Positions 1 through 8,465 of a DNA stretch of 36,335 nucleotides are shown here, piece by piece. Origin of the DNA: a virus. Location: the IMG/VR virus record IMGVR_UViG_3300017724_002480, positions 1 through 36,335 of that record; one strand, given 5' to 3'. The position numbers were made by a program, and so were the translations under genes. A model generated the notes under the pieces. That model was not told the DNA's origin. It searched no databases and saw only the letters and a list, made by a program, of their open reading frames with translations. Position 1 is the stretch's first letter. Every line of letters begins with the position of its first letter.

Positions 1-1
1 T

Positions 2-70
2 GATTTTACCCATCCATTAATTGATAAAGTTTCTATCGTTAAAGACGATAATATAAGTTCTATACAGTAA
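2..70 (+). CDS. 3' end of an unidentified upstream gene (partial)
   Basis: Frame 2 is open from the left edge to a TAA at 68-70, giving 22 codons with no stop. It ends nine bases before the NrdA start, and its TAA forms part of the TAAGGA that serves NrdA as ribosome binding site. This matches the tight packing of the rest of the rightward block, so it is probably the end of a real gene. The tail of the protein is polar and unremarkable, and no function can be given. Confidence 0.45.
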   Translation, partial: DFTHPLIDKVSIVKDDNISSIQ

Positions 71-79
71 GGAAATCAA

Positions 80-2362
80 ATGACCAAAGTTATTAAGCGT
101 GATGGCACACGTGAGTCTCTAAATATTGAAAAACTACATAAAGTAGTGACTTTTGCTTGTGAAGAGATTGCTGGTGTTAGTGCAAGTGAGGTGGAAATTC
201 ATTCGCAGATCCAATTCTTCGACGGAATCAAAACTGAAGATGTACAAGAAACTTTAATTAAGTCAGCAGCTGATTTAATTTCTGAAGAAACCCCTAACTA
301 TCAGTGGGTTGCAGGGCGTTTGATTAATTATCACTTACGTAAAATGGTTTACGGGCAGTTTGATCCTTGGGATTTGCATACTTTAGTTATAAAAAATGTA
401 GAAAATGGATTTTACGATAAGGATATTCTTGTTACTTATACTAAATCAGAGTTCAGTAAACTAAATAGTTTCATAAAACATCAAAGAGATAATACTTTAA
501 CTTATGCAGCTATGGAACAGTTTAGAGGGAAGTATCTAGTTCAAAACCGTGTCACAAAGCAAATATTTGAAACCCCACAAATGGCTTACATGCTTATTGC
601 TATGACACTTTTCCAAAATTATCCTAAAGAAACTAGAATTAAATGGGTGAAAGATTACTACGATGCAATATCTACATTTGACATATCCTTGCCTACTCCT
701 GTTATGGCTGGGGTGCGCACGCCACAACGACAATTCTCTTCTTGTGTTCTTATCGAAACAGATGATTCATTGGATAGTATTAATGCTAGTACTAGCAGTA
801 TTGTTAAGTATGTCAGTCAAAAAGCAGGCATCGGCATCGGAGCTGGTAGAATTAGAGCCCTCGGAAGCCCAATCCGAAGTGGGGATGCTTACCATACAGG
901 AGTTATTCCGTTCTATAAAATGTTTCAAAGTGCGACACGATCCTGCTCTCAAGGCGGTGTGCGAAATGGTGCCGCCACCTTGTACTATCCAATCTGGCAT
1001 TTGGAAGTTGAAGATCTCTTGGTGCTAAAGAATAACAAAGGTACAGAAGACAACCGTGTTAGACATATGGATTATGGAGTTCAATTTAGCAAACTCATGT
1101 ATGAAAGACTACTTTCTGGAGGAGATATTACATTATTTTCGCCAAGTGACGTTCCAGGCCTCTATGAAGCTTTTTTCAACGATCAAGAAGAGTTTAAATA
1201 CTTATATGAAAAAGCAGAAGTACACCCAAATATTCGTAAGAAAATAATACCTGCTATTCAATTATTTTCTTCGTTTATGGAAGAAAGAAAAAATACGGGG
1301 CGTATCTATCTTATGAACGTAGACCATGCCAACACACACTCTTCTTTTGATGAAAAAGTGGCCCCCGTTCATCAGTCTAATTTATGTTGTGAGATTAATT
1401 TACCAACAAAGCCTCTAAGTAGTTTTGATAGTGATGACGGTGAAATTGCTTTATGTACGTTAAGTGCTATTAATTGGGGTAAAATTAGTAAACCTTCAGA
1501 TTTTGCAAAGCCTTGTGAGTTAGCTGTTCGTGGTTTAGATGCCTTGCTCGATTATCAAGACTACCCCGTAAAAGCAGCTAAGAATGCTACAATGAAACGT
1601 CGTCCTCTGGGTATTGGAATAATTAATCTCGCCTATTGGTTGGCTAAAAATAATACATCATATGAAGAACCAAATCTAAAATTATTGGATGAATATGCTG
1701 AAGCGTGGAGTTTTTACTTGATCAAAGCTTCCGCTAACTTAGCAAAAGAGTGGGGTGCTCCTTCTGGATTTAACGAGACTAAATACAGCAAGGGTATTAT
1801 GCCAATGGATACTCGTAAAAAAGAAATTGATGAACTAGTTCCTCATGTTGAAAGACAAAACTGGAATGGACTACGTTTAGATATTATGGAGTGGGGAATC
1901 AAGAATTCTACACTAATGGCGTTAATGCCTTCTGAAACTTCAGCCCAAATTGCTAATGCTACTAATGGCATTGAGCCTCCAAGATCTTTTGTATCTGTTA
2001 AGCAATCCAAAGACGGAGTTCTAAAACAAGTTGTTCCTGGTATCCATAAATTAAGATCCAAATATAACTTACTATGGGATCAAAAATCTCCTGAAGGTTA
2101 TTTAAAGATTTGTGCAGTTTTACAAAAATATATTGATCAAGGAATTAGTGTTAATACGTCTTATAACCCAACTTTTTTTGAAGATGAAAAGATTCCAATG
2201 AGTACCATGATACAAGACTTATTAATGTTCTATAAATATGGAGGTAAACAACTCTACTATTTTAATACTTTTGACGGCCAAGGCGAAATAGACATCAGCA
2301 AACTTGATGACATACCTCAAGAAGAAATTGACGACGCAGACTGTGATAGTTGCGTTTTATAA
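80..2362 (+). CDS. nrdA: Ribonucleoside-diphosphate reductase, class Ia alpha subunit
   Basis: Catalytic subunit that reduces ribonucleoside diphosphates to deoxyribonucleoside diphosphates for phage DNA synthesis. The N-terminal ~90 residues look like an ATP-cone regulatory domain. The active-site set is complete: C222 (in FSSC) and C459 (in CTLSAINWG) form the redox pair, C436 (in NLCCEI) is the thiyl-radical cysteine with N434 and E438 beside it, and Y726-Y727 (in YYFNT) continue the radical-transfer path. The C-terminus carries the swinging-arm pair CDSC, which a glutaredoxin or thioredoxin re-reduces. The 760-residue length is normal for class Ia. An AAGGA lies just upstream of the ATG. 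It is the first complete gene of the rightward operon and is directly followed by its partner NrdB. Identification is secure; an intact, active enzyme is inferred from the residues. Confidence 0.97.
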   Translation: MTKVIKRDGTRESLNIEKLHKVVTFACEEIAGVSASEVEIHSQIQFFDGIKTEDVQETLIKSAADLISEETPNYQWVAGRLINYHLRKMVYGQFDPWDLHTLVIKNVENGFYDKDILVTYTKSEFSKLNSFIKHQRDNTLTYAAMEQFRGKYLVQNRVTKQIFETPQMAYMLIAMTLFQNYPKETRIKWVKDYYDAISTFDISLPTPVMAGVRTPQRQFSSCVLIETDDSLDSINASTSSIVKYVSQKAGIGIGAGRIRALGSPIRSGDAYHTGVIPFYKMFQSATRSCSQGGVRNGAATLYYPIWHLEVEDLLVLKNNKGTEDNRVRHMDYGVQFSKLMYERLLSGGDITLFSPSDVPGLYEAFFNDQEEFKYLYEKAEVHPNIRKKIIPAIQLFSSFMEERKNTGRIYLMNVDHANTHSSFDEKVAPVHQSNLCCEINLPTKPLSSFDSDDGEIALCTLSAINWGKISKPSDFAKPCELAVRGLDALLDYQDYPVKAAKNATMKRRPLGIGIINLAYWLAKNNTSYEEPNLKLLDEYAEAWSFYLIKASANLAKEWGAPSGFNETKYSKGIMPMDTRKKEIDELVPHVERQNWNGLRLDIMEWGIKNSTLMALMPSETSAQIANATNGIEPPRSFVSVKQSKDGVLKQVVPGIHKLRSKYNLLWDQKSPEGYLKICAVLQKYIDQGISVNTSYNPTFFEDEKIPMSTMIQDLLMFYKYGGKQLYYFNTFDGQGEIDISKLDDIPQEEIDDADCDSCVL

Positions 2363-2372
2363 GGAAAAGAAA

Positions 2373-3548
2373 ATGACAGTACTAAATACAACATCATATG
2401 ACCATACAACATCAAAAATGTTTTTTGATAACTCTTTAGGGATGCAAAGATTTGATACCTTAAAGTATAGAGCATTTGATAAACTAACAGATAAACAACT
2501 CGGATTCTTTTGGAGACCAGAAGAAATAGATATTTTAAGGGACGCAGCAGATTTTAAAAATCTTACAGAGCATGAACAGCATATTTTCACATCTAACCTA
2601 AAAAGACAGATCGTACTAGATAGCGTACAGGGTCGTGCTCCTGCAGAAAGTTTTGGCTCCATTGTCAGCTTACCAGAACTTGAAAATTGGATTATTACTT
2701 GGACATTTAGTGAAACTATTCATTCTCGTTCTTATACACATATCATACGTAATATCTATCCTAATCCTTCTAAGGTATTTGACGAAATGATGGATATTCA
2801 AGAAATTGTTGACTGTGCTGATTCTATTTCAGAGCATTACGACGATCTTATTGAGATGACAAAATGGTATCAACTATTTGGCGAAGGTGAACATAGAGTA
2901 ATATCGACAGAAGACGATGACCCTATTGATGGCATGAAGTTGGGAGTTTATCAAAAAAATAGTAATAAGTCTATTTCACTGTATGAACTAAAAAAGAAGC
3001 TATACTTATGTATGGCTAGTGTTAATATTCTTGAGGGAGTACGTTTTTATGTATCTTTTGCTTGCTCATGGGCGTTTGCTGAACTTAAGAAGATGGAAGG
3101 TAATGCTAAAATTATCAAGTTAATTGCTCGTGATGAAAATGTACACCTCGGCTCTACTCAGCAGATTCTAAAACTTTTACCACAAGATGATCCTGATTTT
3201 GCTAAAATTGCAAAAGAGTGCGAGCAAGAAGTAATTGATATGTTTGTCGAAGCCGTTAATCAAGAAAAAGAGTGGGCAAACTACTTATTTAAAGATGGGT
3301 CAATGATTGGACTTAATACTCAACTTTTATCTGATTACATCGAGTGGATTGCTCACAAACGCATGACTGCTATCGGCGTAAAATGCCCATATTCAGTGCC
3401 ACGTGCTAATCCCTTACCTTGGACTCAAAAATGGATTTCAGGGGCTGAAGTACAAGTTGCTCCTCAAGAAACTGAAATCTCTAGTTATGTAATTGGAGGA
3501 ACTAAACAAGACGTATCAAAAGATACATTTAAAGGATTCTCTTTATGA
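2373..3548 (+). CDS. nrdB: Ribonucleoside-diphosphate reductase, class Ia beta subunit
   Basis: Radical-generating di-iron subunit that partners NrdA. The most diagnostic stretch, FSETIHSRSYTHIIRN, is the same as I recall from E. coli NrdB. It supplies iron ligands E114 and H117 and the radical tyrosine Y121. A later ARDENVHL supplies the second Glu/His ligand pair. The C-terminal tail, which docks onto NrdA, ends in GFSL. The ATG at 2373 is preferred over an earlier in-frame ATG at 2304: it follows AAGGAAAAGAAA, avoids a 59-base overlap with nrdA, and gives 391 residues, close to other NrdB proteins. The downstream MazG-like gene overlaps by four bases (ATGA type). Confidence 0.97.
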   Translation: MTVLNTTSYDHTTSKMFFDNSLGMQRFDTLKYRAFDKLTDKQLGFFWRPEEIDILRDAADFKNLTEHEQHIFTSNLKRQIVLDSVQGRAPAESFGSIVSLPELENWIITWTFSETIHSRSYTHIIRNIYPNPSKVFDEMMDIQEIVDCADSISEHYDDLIEMTKWYQLFGEGEHRVISTEDDDPIDGMKLGVYQKNSNKSISLYELKKKLYLCMASVNILEGVRFYVSFACSWAFAELKKMEGNAKIIKLIARDENVHLGSTQQILKLLPQDDPDFAKIAKECEQEVIDMFVEAVNQEKEWANYLFKDGSMIGLNTQLLSDYIEWIAHKRMTAIGVKCPYSVPRANPLPWTQKWISGAEVQVAPQETEISSYVIGGTKQDVSKDTFKGFSL

Positions 3549-3943
3549 TTGATCTGAATAAATATAAAGAATTTGTTAGTGCAGTAACTAGCCAAGAAAG
3601 TAATAATGTAAGAAAACTAACGGATAAACTACATGAACTTGATAGAACAGTTAATATATCACTACTAATGACAGGAGGTATTGGTCTAGCGTCAGAAGGT
3701 GGTGAGTTTAACGAGATTGTAAAAAAGTGTGTTTTTCAAGGTAAGCCTTTAGATGATGATACAATTTTTCATATGAAGCGTGAGCTGGGAGATATTATAT
3801 GGTACTGGGTAAATGCTTGTAGAGCACTAGATCTAGACCCTAATGATGTTGTAGCAGAAAATGTTAAAAAACTTGAGTCTAGATACCCTCATGGAGAATT
3901 TGATGTTCATTACTCAGAAAATCGTCAAGAAGGCGACCTATAA
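3545..3943 (+). CDS. MazG-like nucleotide pyrophosphohydrolase
   Basis: Small all-alpha NTP pyrophosphatase of the MazG/dUTPase-2 superfamily, 132 residues. The metal-binding pattern is visible as E51-G-G-E54 and, about 25 residues on, E80-L-G-D83 followed by IIWYWV. MazG-like phage enzymes hydrolyse (d)NTPs to monophosphates. They may clean non-canonical nucleotides, feed dNMPs to synthesis, or alter host nucleotide signalling; which applies here is not visible. It overlaps nrdB by four bases and is joined to the glutaredoxin gene by a TAATG junction, so it belongs to the nucleotide-supply module. Confidence 0.85.
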   Translation: MIDLNKYKEFVSAVTSQESNNVRKLTDKLHELDRTVNISLLMTGGIGLASEGGEFNEIVKKCVFQGKPLDDDTIFHMKRELGDIIWYWVNACRALDLDPNDVVAENVKKLESRYPHGEFDVHYSENRQEGDL

Positions 3944-4179
3944 TGAAAATAGTAATTTGGAGTAAACCAGACTGCCCATTTTGTGTGAGGGCTAAACACG
4001 AGTGTGATAAGCGCGGGATTGCCTATGATGAAAAATTAATTGGATTTAATGGCTTAACCAAAGAAGATTTATTAAGTGTTGCCCCCAATGCAAGGTCAGT
4101 TCCACAAATTTTTATTGATGGACAATTGATTGGAGGCTATACTGAATTAATGAAATCGAATATTCTCGATTCACAATAA
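3943..4179 (+). CDS. Glutaredoxin
   Basis: A 78-residue thioredoxin-fold redox protein with the dithiol active site C11-P-F-C14 preceded by WSKPD, the cis-proline loop SVP (52-54) and the GGY (64-66) glutathione-binding turn. Length and motifs fit class I glutaredoxins such as those of T4 and its relatives. The likely job is to re-reduce the C-terminal CDSC of the NrdA encoded 1.6 kb upstream. It starts on the last base of the MazG-like stop codon (TAATG) and is therefore probably translationally coupled to it. Confidence 0.93.
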   Translation: MKIVIWSKPDCPFCVRAKHECDKRGIAYDEKLIGFNGLTKEDLLSVAPNARSVPQIFIDGQLIGGYTELMKSNILDSQ

Positions 4180-4195
4180 CAAGGAGAATTAGCTA

Positions 4196-4897
4196 TTGGC
4201 TAACGGAAATGGGCATCAAAAGCCTCTTAAAAAAGTCAGAATTGACGATCTCTTAACTTTCTCACCTATAACTGATAATCAAACAATTACTTATGAGTCT
4301 TATAAAAAAGATAAACATCTACTTCTTCATGGAATAGCAGGTACAGGTAAAACGTTTCTTTCTCTTTACTTAGCCTTAGAAGAGGTGTTAGATCCTTCTA
4401 CTGTATATGATGACGTATTTATTGTTCGTTCAGTTGTTTCTACTAGAGACATCGGATTTTTACCTGGTGATGAGCAAGATAAAGTATCTTTGTACGAAGC
4501 ACCTTATCGATCAATATGTAGTGAATTATTTAATTATAAAGAATCATATGATGCTCTTAAACAACAAGGTAATGTAAAATTTATGAGTACCTCATTTATA
4601 AGAGGAATCACTATTAACAATGCAGTTGTTATAGTAGATGAGTGTCAAAATTTAAACTTCCATGAATTGGATAGTATTATTACAAGAATAGGTAAAAACT
4701 CAAAGATAATTTTTTGTGGTGACTATACTCAGACAGATTTAACCAGAGAAAATGATAAACGTGGGATACTTAATTTTATGAACATTCTTAGTTCATTAGA
4801 GGAATTTAGTACAGTTGAGTTTGGAGTAGACGACATAGTTAGAAGTGATTTTTTAAAGTCATATATCATTGCAAAATATGAATTAGGATATGCATAA
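4196..4897 (+). CDS. phoH: PhoH-like P-loop ATPase
   Basis: A 233-residue ATPase of the PhoH family. Walker A is GIAGTGKT (46-53) and Walker B is VIVDECQN around D148-E149, followed by a CGDYTQTDL sensor segment typical of PhoH. The family is common in phages; proposed roles include RNA handling and phosphate-stress-linked functions, but none is settled. The start is a TTG preceded by AAGGAG at a 9-base distance. The next in-frame ATG falls after the Walker A motif, so TTG is the only start that gives an intact protein. It overlaps the next gene by eight bases. Confidence 0.93.
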   Translation: MANGNGHQKPLKKVRIDDLLTFSPITDNQTITYESYKKDKHLLLHGIAGTGKTFLSLYLALEEVLDPSTVYDDVFIVRSVVSTRDIGFLPGDEQDKVSLYEAPYRSICSELFNYKESYDALKQQGNVKFMSTSFIRGITINNAVVIVDECQNLNFHELDSIITRIGKNSKIIFCGDYTQTDLTRENDKRGILNFMNILSSLEEFSTVEFGVDDIVRSDFLKSYIIAKYELGYA

Positions 4898-5996
4898 CTC
4901 ATATAAAGATAATTGGGATAATAAAACACTAAATTATAACATAGAGAAATATAATTTTAGTGAATGGGTTCTTAATGTAATTCAACAGGATTACCCAAAT
5001 CTTACTGAGTTACAGTATTTACATAAATATGTCCCTTCTGAAAATCTAGTAAATATTACAGATAAAGTTCAAAAATCATTCGCTGCTAAGTCTTTTGGTA
5101 AAATGATAGATGACTTTGCTGAAGAATATATCAAACCGTTAATAGGTGATAATAAGTACTTGGTTAAAAGGTTCCCCACTCTCAACTTAGTGGTTCCAAA
5201 CCAAGAAAAACTTGGTCGTAGATTGCATTTTCATCAAGGAATTTTCTATAACAATGGAAGAGGACAAGGTACTATCTGGATGCCTTTAACTAATTGCTAT
5301 GAGTCTAATTCCATGTGGATTGTAGGATACGAAGACTCAAAGAATATAACAAAAGAAGTAGTGCAAAACAAAACATCACAGGACATCTTTGAAAAGATGA
5401 GCTTAGATAAAGCATTTCCTGTAACATTGTCTCCTGGGCAAGCTCATTTATTTCATCAAGAGCATATACATGGTAACATAAATAATAAAACAAACATCAC
5501 TCGAATGGCTATAGACTGGCATGTTCTAGTAGAAGGCGAAGAGTTTAATGGTAGGTATCCAGGAGGATTTTTTAGATTACCAAAAGAATACGAACAAGAA
5601 AAGGTAAAAACGAATAATGCATCCATTTATTTATCTAATAATAGTCATTTTGATAAGCATATTCCTCTTCATATACAACGTAATTATATTGTAAACTACT
5701 GTGAACAAAACAGTATCCAGTATTCAGGGTATGTGTTTGAAAATGAACATCTAGAGCATCTACCTATACTAGAAGATATGATTAATAAGAGGCAAAACGT
5801 CATTATGCTAAGTATATACTCTCTACCTAACGATAAAGAGTTAAGAAATTATTATTTGGACTTGGCAATTAATAACAATGTTGATATAATTTTTGTAAAT
5901 GAATTGTTAAAGCTATCAAAAGACAGCCTTGCTAACATTAACACATACTTAGAATTCGGTTTTAAACAAAAGAGGTGGCACTCGTGGGAGTCTTAA
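4890..5996 (+). CDS. 2OG-Fe(II) oxygenase fused to a small 'sporadic carbohydrate cluster'-like domain
   Basis: A two-part protein of 368 residues. Residues 1 to ~235 look like a phytanoyl-CoA-dioxygenase-type 2OG-Fe(II) oxygenase. An HFHQG segment (H113, H115) opens the core, followed by TIWMPL, and a distal HIHGN with H194 leads to TRMAIDW with R205 as the likely 2-oxoglutarate anchor. Exact iron ligands are uncertain because a plain HxD is not present. Residues ~243-368 resemble, from memory, the short LIC12192-type 'sporadic carbohydrate cluster' family (HIQRNYIVNYC, then IYSLPND, then FVNELLKL), which normally occurs as a separate gene beside such an oxygenase. Substrate is unknown. The gene overlaps phoH by eight bases and abuts the next oxygenase gene with no spacer, so it opens the accessory cassette. 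Confidence 0.72.
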   Translation: MHNSYKDNWDNKTLNYNIEKYNFSEWVLNVIQQDYPNLTELQYLHKYVPSENLVNITDKVQKSFAAKSFGKMIDDFAEEYIKPLIGDNKYLVKRFPTLNLVVPNQEKLGRRLHFHQGIFYNNGRGQGTIWMPLTNCYESNSMWIVGYEDSKNITKEVVQNKTSQDIFEKMSLDKAFPVTLSPGQAHLFHQEHIHGNINNKTNITRMAIDWHVLVEGEEFNGRYPGGFFRLPKEYEQEKVKTNNASIYLSNNSHFDKHIPLHIQRNYIVNYCEQNSIQYSGYVFENEHLEHLPILEDMINKRQNVIMLSIYSLPNDKELRNYYLDLAINNNVDIIFVNELLKLSKDSLANINTYLEFGFKQKRWHSWES

Positions 5997-6524
5997 ATGT
6001 TTCTTAAAGAAGTAAAGATAAATTATGACTTTGATTTTATCTACGATATTGAGTGGGAGCAGTTTGAGCACGACTGTTTAGGGCATCAAAAAACAGAACT
6101 CAAAGATATTCACGATAAAATTGGTGGCTTTCCAAAATCGCTAACGCACTATAACACTATGTTTTATCAGAAATTTTTTGATAACAGTGAAATAGACTAC
6201 ACAGATTTAGGTAATCAATTAGGTATAGAAGCGATTACAGTATCTATTATAAAACAACCCCCTGGCATGACAAATCCTATGCATCGTGATACTTTTTATC
6301 AGATTAATAAGAAATTTCCAGACGAAGAAAGACTAAAAGTCCGAGCTAATCTACAACTATTAGATTGGAAAGCAGGACACTTTCTTCAGTTTAATGACAC
6401 AGTAGTTACGCATTGGAAAGCAAATACTGGCTATATGTGGGATTCCACCGTTCTTCACTTAGCAGCAAACGCAGGTTTAGAAGATCGTTATTCTCTTCAA
6501 GTTTCAGGATTTCTCAACTCTTAA
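5997..6524 (+). CDS. 2OG-Fe(II) oxygenase
   Basis: A 175-residue double-stranded beta-helix oxygenase using Fe(II) and 2-oxoglutarate. The facial triad is visible as H96-x-D98 (in NPMHRDTF) and H154 (in VLHLAANAG), with R164 (in EDRYSLQVSGF) placed ten residues later to bind 2-oxoglutarate. GHFLQFND and the following WDST give the strand pattern typical of hydroxylases of this group. The small size is usual for phage-encoded members. It begins immediately after the stop of the fused oxygenase and shares one base with the next start (TAATG). The substrate is unknown; the neighbours make an amino acid, amino sugar or related small molecule more likely than a nucleic acid, which is inference. 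Confidence 0.82.
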   Translation: MFLKEVKINYDFDFIYDIEWEQFEHDCLGHQKTELKDIHDKIGGFPKSLTHYNTMFYQKFFDNSEIDYTDLGNQLGIEAITVSIIKQPPGMTNPMHRDTFYQINKKFPDEERLKVRANLQLLDWKAGHFLQFNDTVVTHWKANTGYMWDSTVLHLAANAGLEDRYSLQVSGFLNS

Positions 6525-7450
6525 TGGCTCGATATACAAATCTTCCTGATAATAAAAATAAACCTTTTGGGGGTGCTTACAGTGTTTACGATAGTGATAC
6601 TGTTTATATGCGAGACTATTTAGTTCAGAAATATGCTGTTAATAGTTCATACCATGATTTTGAAAGTATTAAACAAGACTATTTTAGTCAGTTTAAATAT
6701 TTTTTATCTGACCCCCATAAACTAACTGGCTTATCGCTGTATAAACATGCCTGTTTTACGCAAGGCACAACAGAGTCATTTGCTCATTTTTATACCAGAT
6801 ATAGAAATAAAAATAGACTTAGATTAGCCCGTGGTGAGTATTTTTATCACCAAATGATTAAATCTATGTACTTTTCTATGCGCTTTGATTGGCTAGAAGA
6901 TGACGAGCTAAAGTCAGGAGATGTTCTGGTTATAAGTGCACCATTTTCTGATACCTGCGATCTCTACCCAAATCTTGAACAAATTTTAACAGAATGTGAT
7001 GACAAAGAAATTCCAGTGCTTCTTGATTTAGCATATATCAATATAGCTACTGAAATAGAAATTGATTTATCGCATCCCTGCATAGAATACGTAGTTTCTT
7101 CCCTATCAAAAGTTTTTCCTGTAGAAAATTACAGGATAGGTATAAGACTACAAAAAGAAATGTTTGAAGATCCTTTATACGTTATTAACGAGCCATACTA
7201 TAATTACATCAATATGTGCAGCGTATATCTTGGGCTTGGACTAATGCAAGAATTTAGTCCTATGTATATATACGATAAATACCAACCTAAACAAGACCTA
7301 TACTGTAAATTATACAATTTAGAGAAAACTAAATGTGTCTACTTTGGTTTAGACACCACTAATGAATATCCTGAGTACAATAGAGGTAGAGACACTAATC
7401 GTCTTTGCTTTTCCAGACTCTGGGATGGGAGAATGACTTTTGACATGTAA
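6524..7450 (+). CDS. PLP-dependent aminotransferase-like protein (fold type I, compact)
   Basis: A 308-residue protein that follows the fold-type I aminotransferase plan. FTQGTTES (G81-T82-T83) would bind the cofactor phosphate, the stretch around P140 (ISAPFSD) fits the next core strand, VLLDLAY gives D168 and Y171 for the pyridine nitrogen and O3', and SSLSKVF places K196 as the likely Schiff-base lysine, with R204 in YRIGIRL. A C-terminal RDTNRLCFSRL could supply the substrate-carboxylate arginine. It is ~80-100 residues shorter than ordinary class I/II enzymes, so part of the small domain is trimmed. The start is the ATG in TAATG at the end of the previous gene; an earlier in-frame ATG at 6413 would overlap that gene by 112 bases and is not preferred. 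It precedes the amidinotransferase, to which it may feed an amine. Confidence 0.7.
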   Translation: MARYTNLPDNKNKPFGGAYSVYDSDTVYMRDYLVQKYAVNSSYHDFESIKQDYFSQFKYFLSDPHKLTGLSLYKHACFTQGTTESFAHFYTRYRNKNRLRLARGEYFYHQMIKSMYFSMRFDWLEDDELKSGDVLVISAPFSDTCDLYPNLEQILTECDDKEIPVLLDLAYINIATEIEIDLSHPCIEYVVSSLSKVFPVENYRIGIRLQKEMFEDPLYVINEPYYNYINMCSVYLGLGLMQEFSPMYIYDKYQPKQDLYCKLYNLEKTKCVYFGLDTTNEYPEYNRGRDTNRLCFSRLWDGRMTFDM

Positions 7451-8465
7451 TAATGACTGGGACCCGTTAGAGGAAATCATTGTAGGAACTGCTGACTACT
7501 CTACTATTTCTATTCCTAATATCAGCACAATGAAATGTCAATTTCCTGAGTATGAAGAGTCTTTTATCAAAGAGTTTACTGGTTTTTACCCAGATCAAAT
7601 TATTGAAGAACAAAATGAGGATTTAGATAATTTATCAGACGTACTCAAAAGTTTGGGAATTGTAGTTCATCGCCCTAATACTACCTATGCTACAGCTGAA
7701 ACTAAATCTCCCACATGGCAGGGAAAGAATTGGCATTATCATTGTCCTAGAGATTTAACTCTTGTTGTTGGTGACACACTCATTGAAACACCGTCTCCTA
7801 TCTGGAACCGACAGTTTGAAACTTGGGCTTATAGAGATATATTTACGAAGCTTTGGAATGAAGGTTATAATTGGATTAAAGCACCTGTCCCACTGCTTTA
7901 TGACGAAAACTATAAGGAAGATACTAAAGGCGTTCCTTCGTTACACAATGAAGAAATACTTTTTGAAGCTGCTAATTGTGTTCGAGTGAATAATGACATA
8001 CTATATCAAGTATCGAACACAGGTAACGAAAACGGAGCTAACTGGTTACAACGAGTTCTTGGAGATTCTTATAAGGTACACTTAGCAAAAGATCTTTATT
8101 CTTATGCGCACCTTGATAGCACTATTGTTCCTATTAGAGAAGGTCTTGTATTATATAATGCTGATAGGGTCACTCCCGAAAACGAACCCGAACTATTTAA
8201 GAGTTGGGATAAGATATGGATTAATGAGTGTGTAGGCCCGACTACGCCTCCCCTAGGCCTTCCGTGGGGAGCTAGTGAGTGGATCGGTATGAATCTCCTC
8301 AGTATCAATGAGAATCTTGCTATTGTAGATAAGAAACAAACACAAATTCATGAAAGACTTAACTATTTTGGTGTTGAGACTATCCCTCTTGAACTAAGGC
8401 ATGATAGAATTATAAGCGGAGGATTCCATTGCGTGACACTGGATCTAAAAAGAACAAGCTTATAG
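7440..8465 (+). CDS. Amidinotransferase homologous to L-arginine:glycine amidinotransferase
   Basis: A guanidino-modifying (GME/pentein fold) enzyme. AGAT-type enzymes move the amidino group of arginine to a primary amine, releasing ornithine. Matches run over the whole length: NDWDPLEEIIVG at the N-terminus, H224 in AHLDST for the catalytic His, WGASEWIGMNLL, and GGFHCVTLD with C331 as nucleophile. The catalytic Asp of AGAT (in FDAAD) is replaced by Glu (E176, in FEAAN), which leaves an acidic residue. The start is a TTG with GGGAG eight bases upstream; it lies inside the end of the aminotransferase gene, and no ATG is available before the conserved WDPLEE. The acceptor amine is unknown. Known relatives act on glycine, inosamine phosphate and toxin precursors. 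Confidence 0.88.
   Translation: MTCNNDWDPLEEIIVGTADYSTISIPNISTMKCQFPEYEESFIKEFTGFYPDQIIEEQNEDLDNLSDVLKSLGIVVHRPNTTYATAETKSPTWQGKNWHYHCPRDLTLVVGDTLIETPSPIWNRQFETWAYRDIFTKLWNEGYNWIKAPVPLLYDENYKEDTKGVPSLHNEEILFEAANCVRVNNDILYQVSNTGNENGANWLQRVLGDSYKVHLAKDLYSYAHLDSTIVPIREGLVLYNADRVTPENEPELFKSWDKIWINECVGPTTPPLGLPWGASEWIGMNLLSINENLAIVDKKQTQIHERLNYFGVETIPLELRHDRIISGGFHCVTLDLKRTSL

Noticed and set aside
2304-2372. Earlier in-frame ATG for NrdB
   Set aside because: It would add 23 residues with no counterpart in NrdB proteins, overlap nrdA by 59 bases and lack a ribosome binding site; the ATG at 2373 has one.
6413-6523. Earlier in-frame ATG for the aminotransferase-like gene
   Set aside because: It lies deep inside the oxygenase gene and encodes an Arg/Ser-rich stretch that is the shadow of that gene; the TAATG start fits local practice.
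8241-8275. CTCCCC/GGGGAG inverted repeat in the amidinotransferase gene
   Set aside because: Six pairs with a 12-base loop, inside conserved codons and with no T-run; likely chance.
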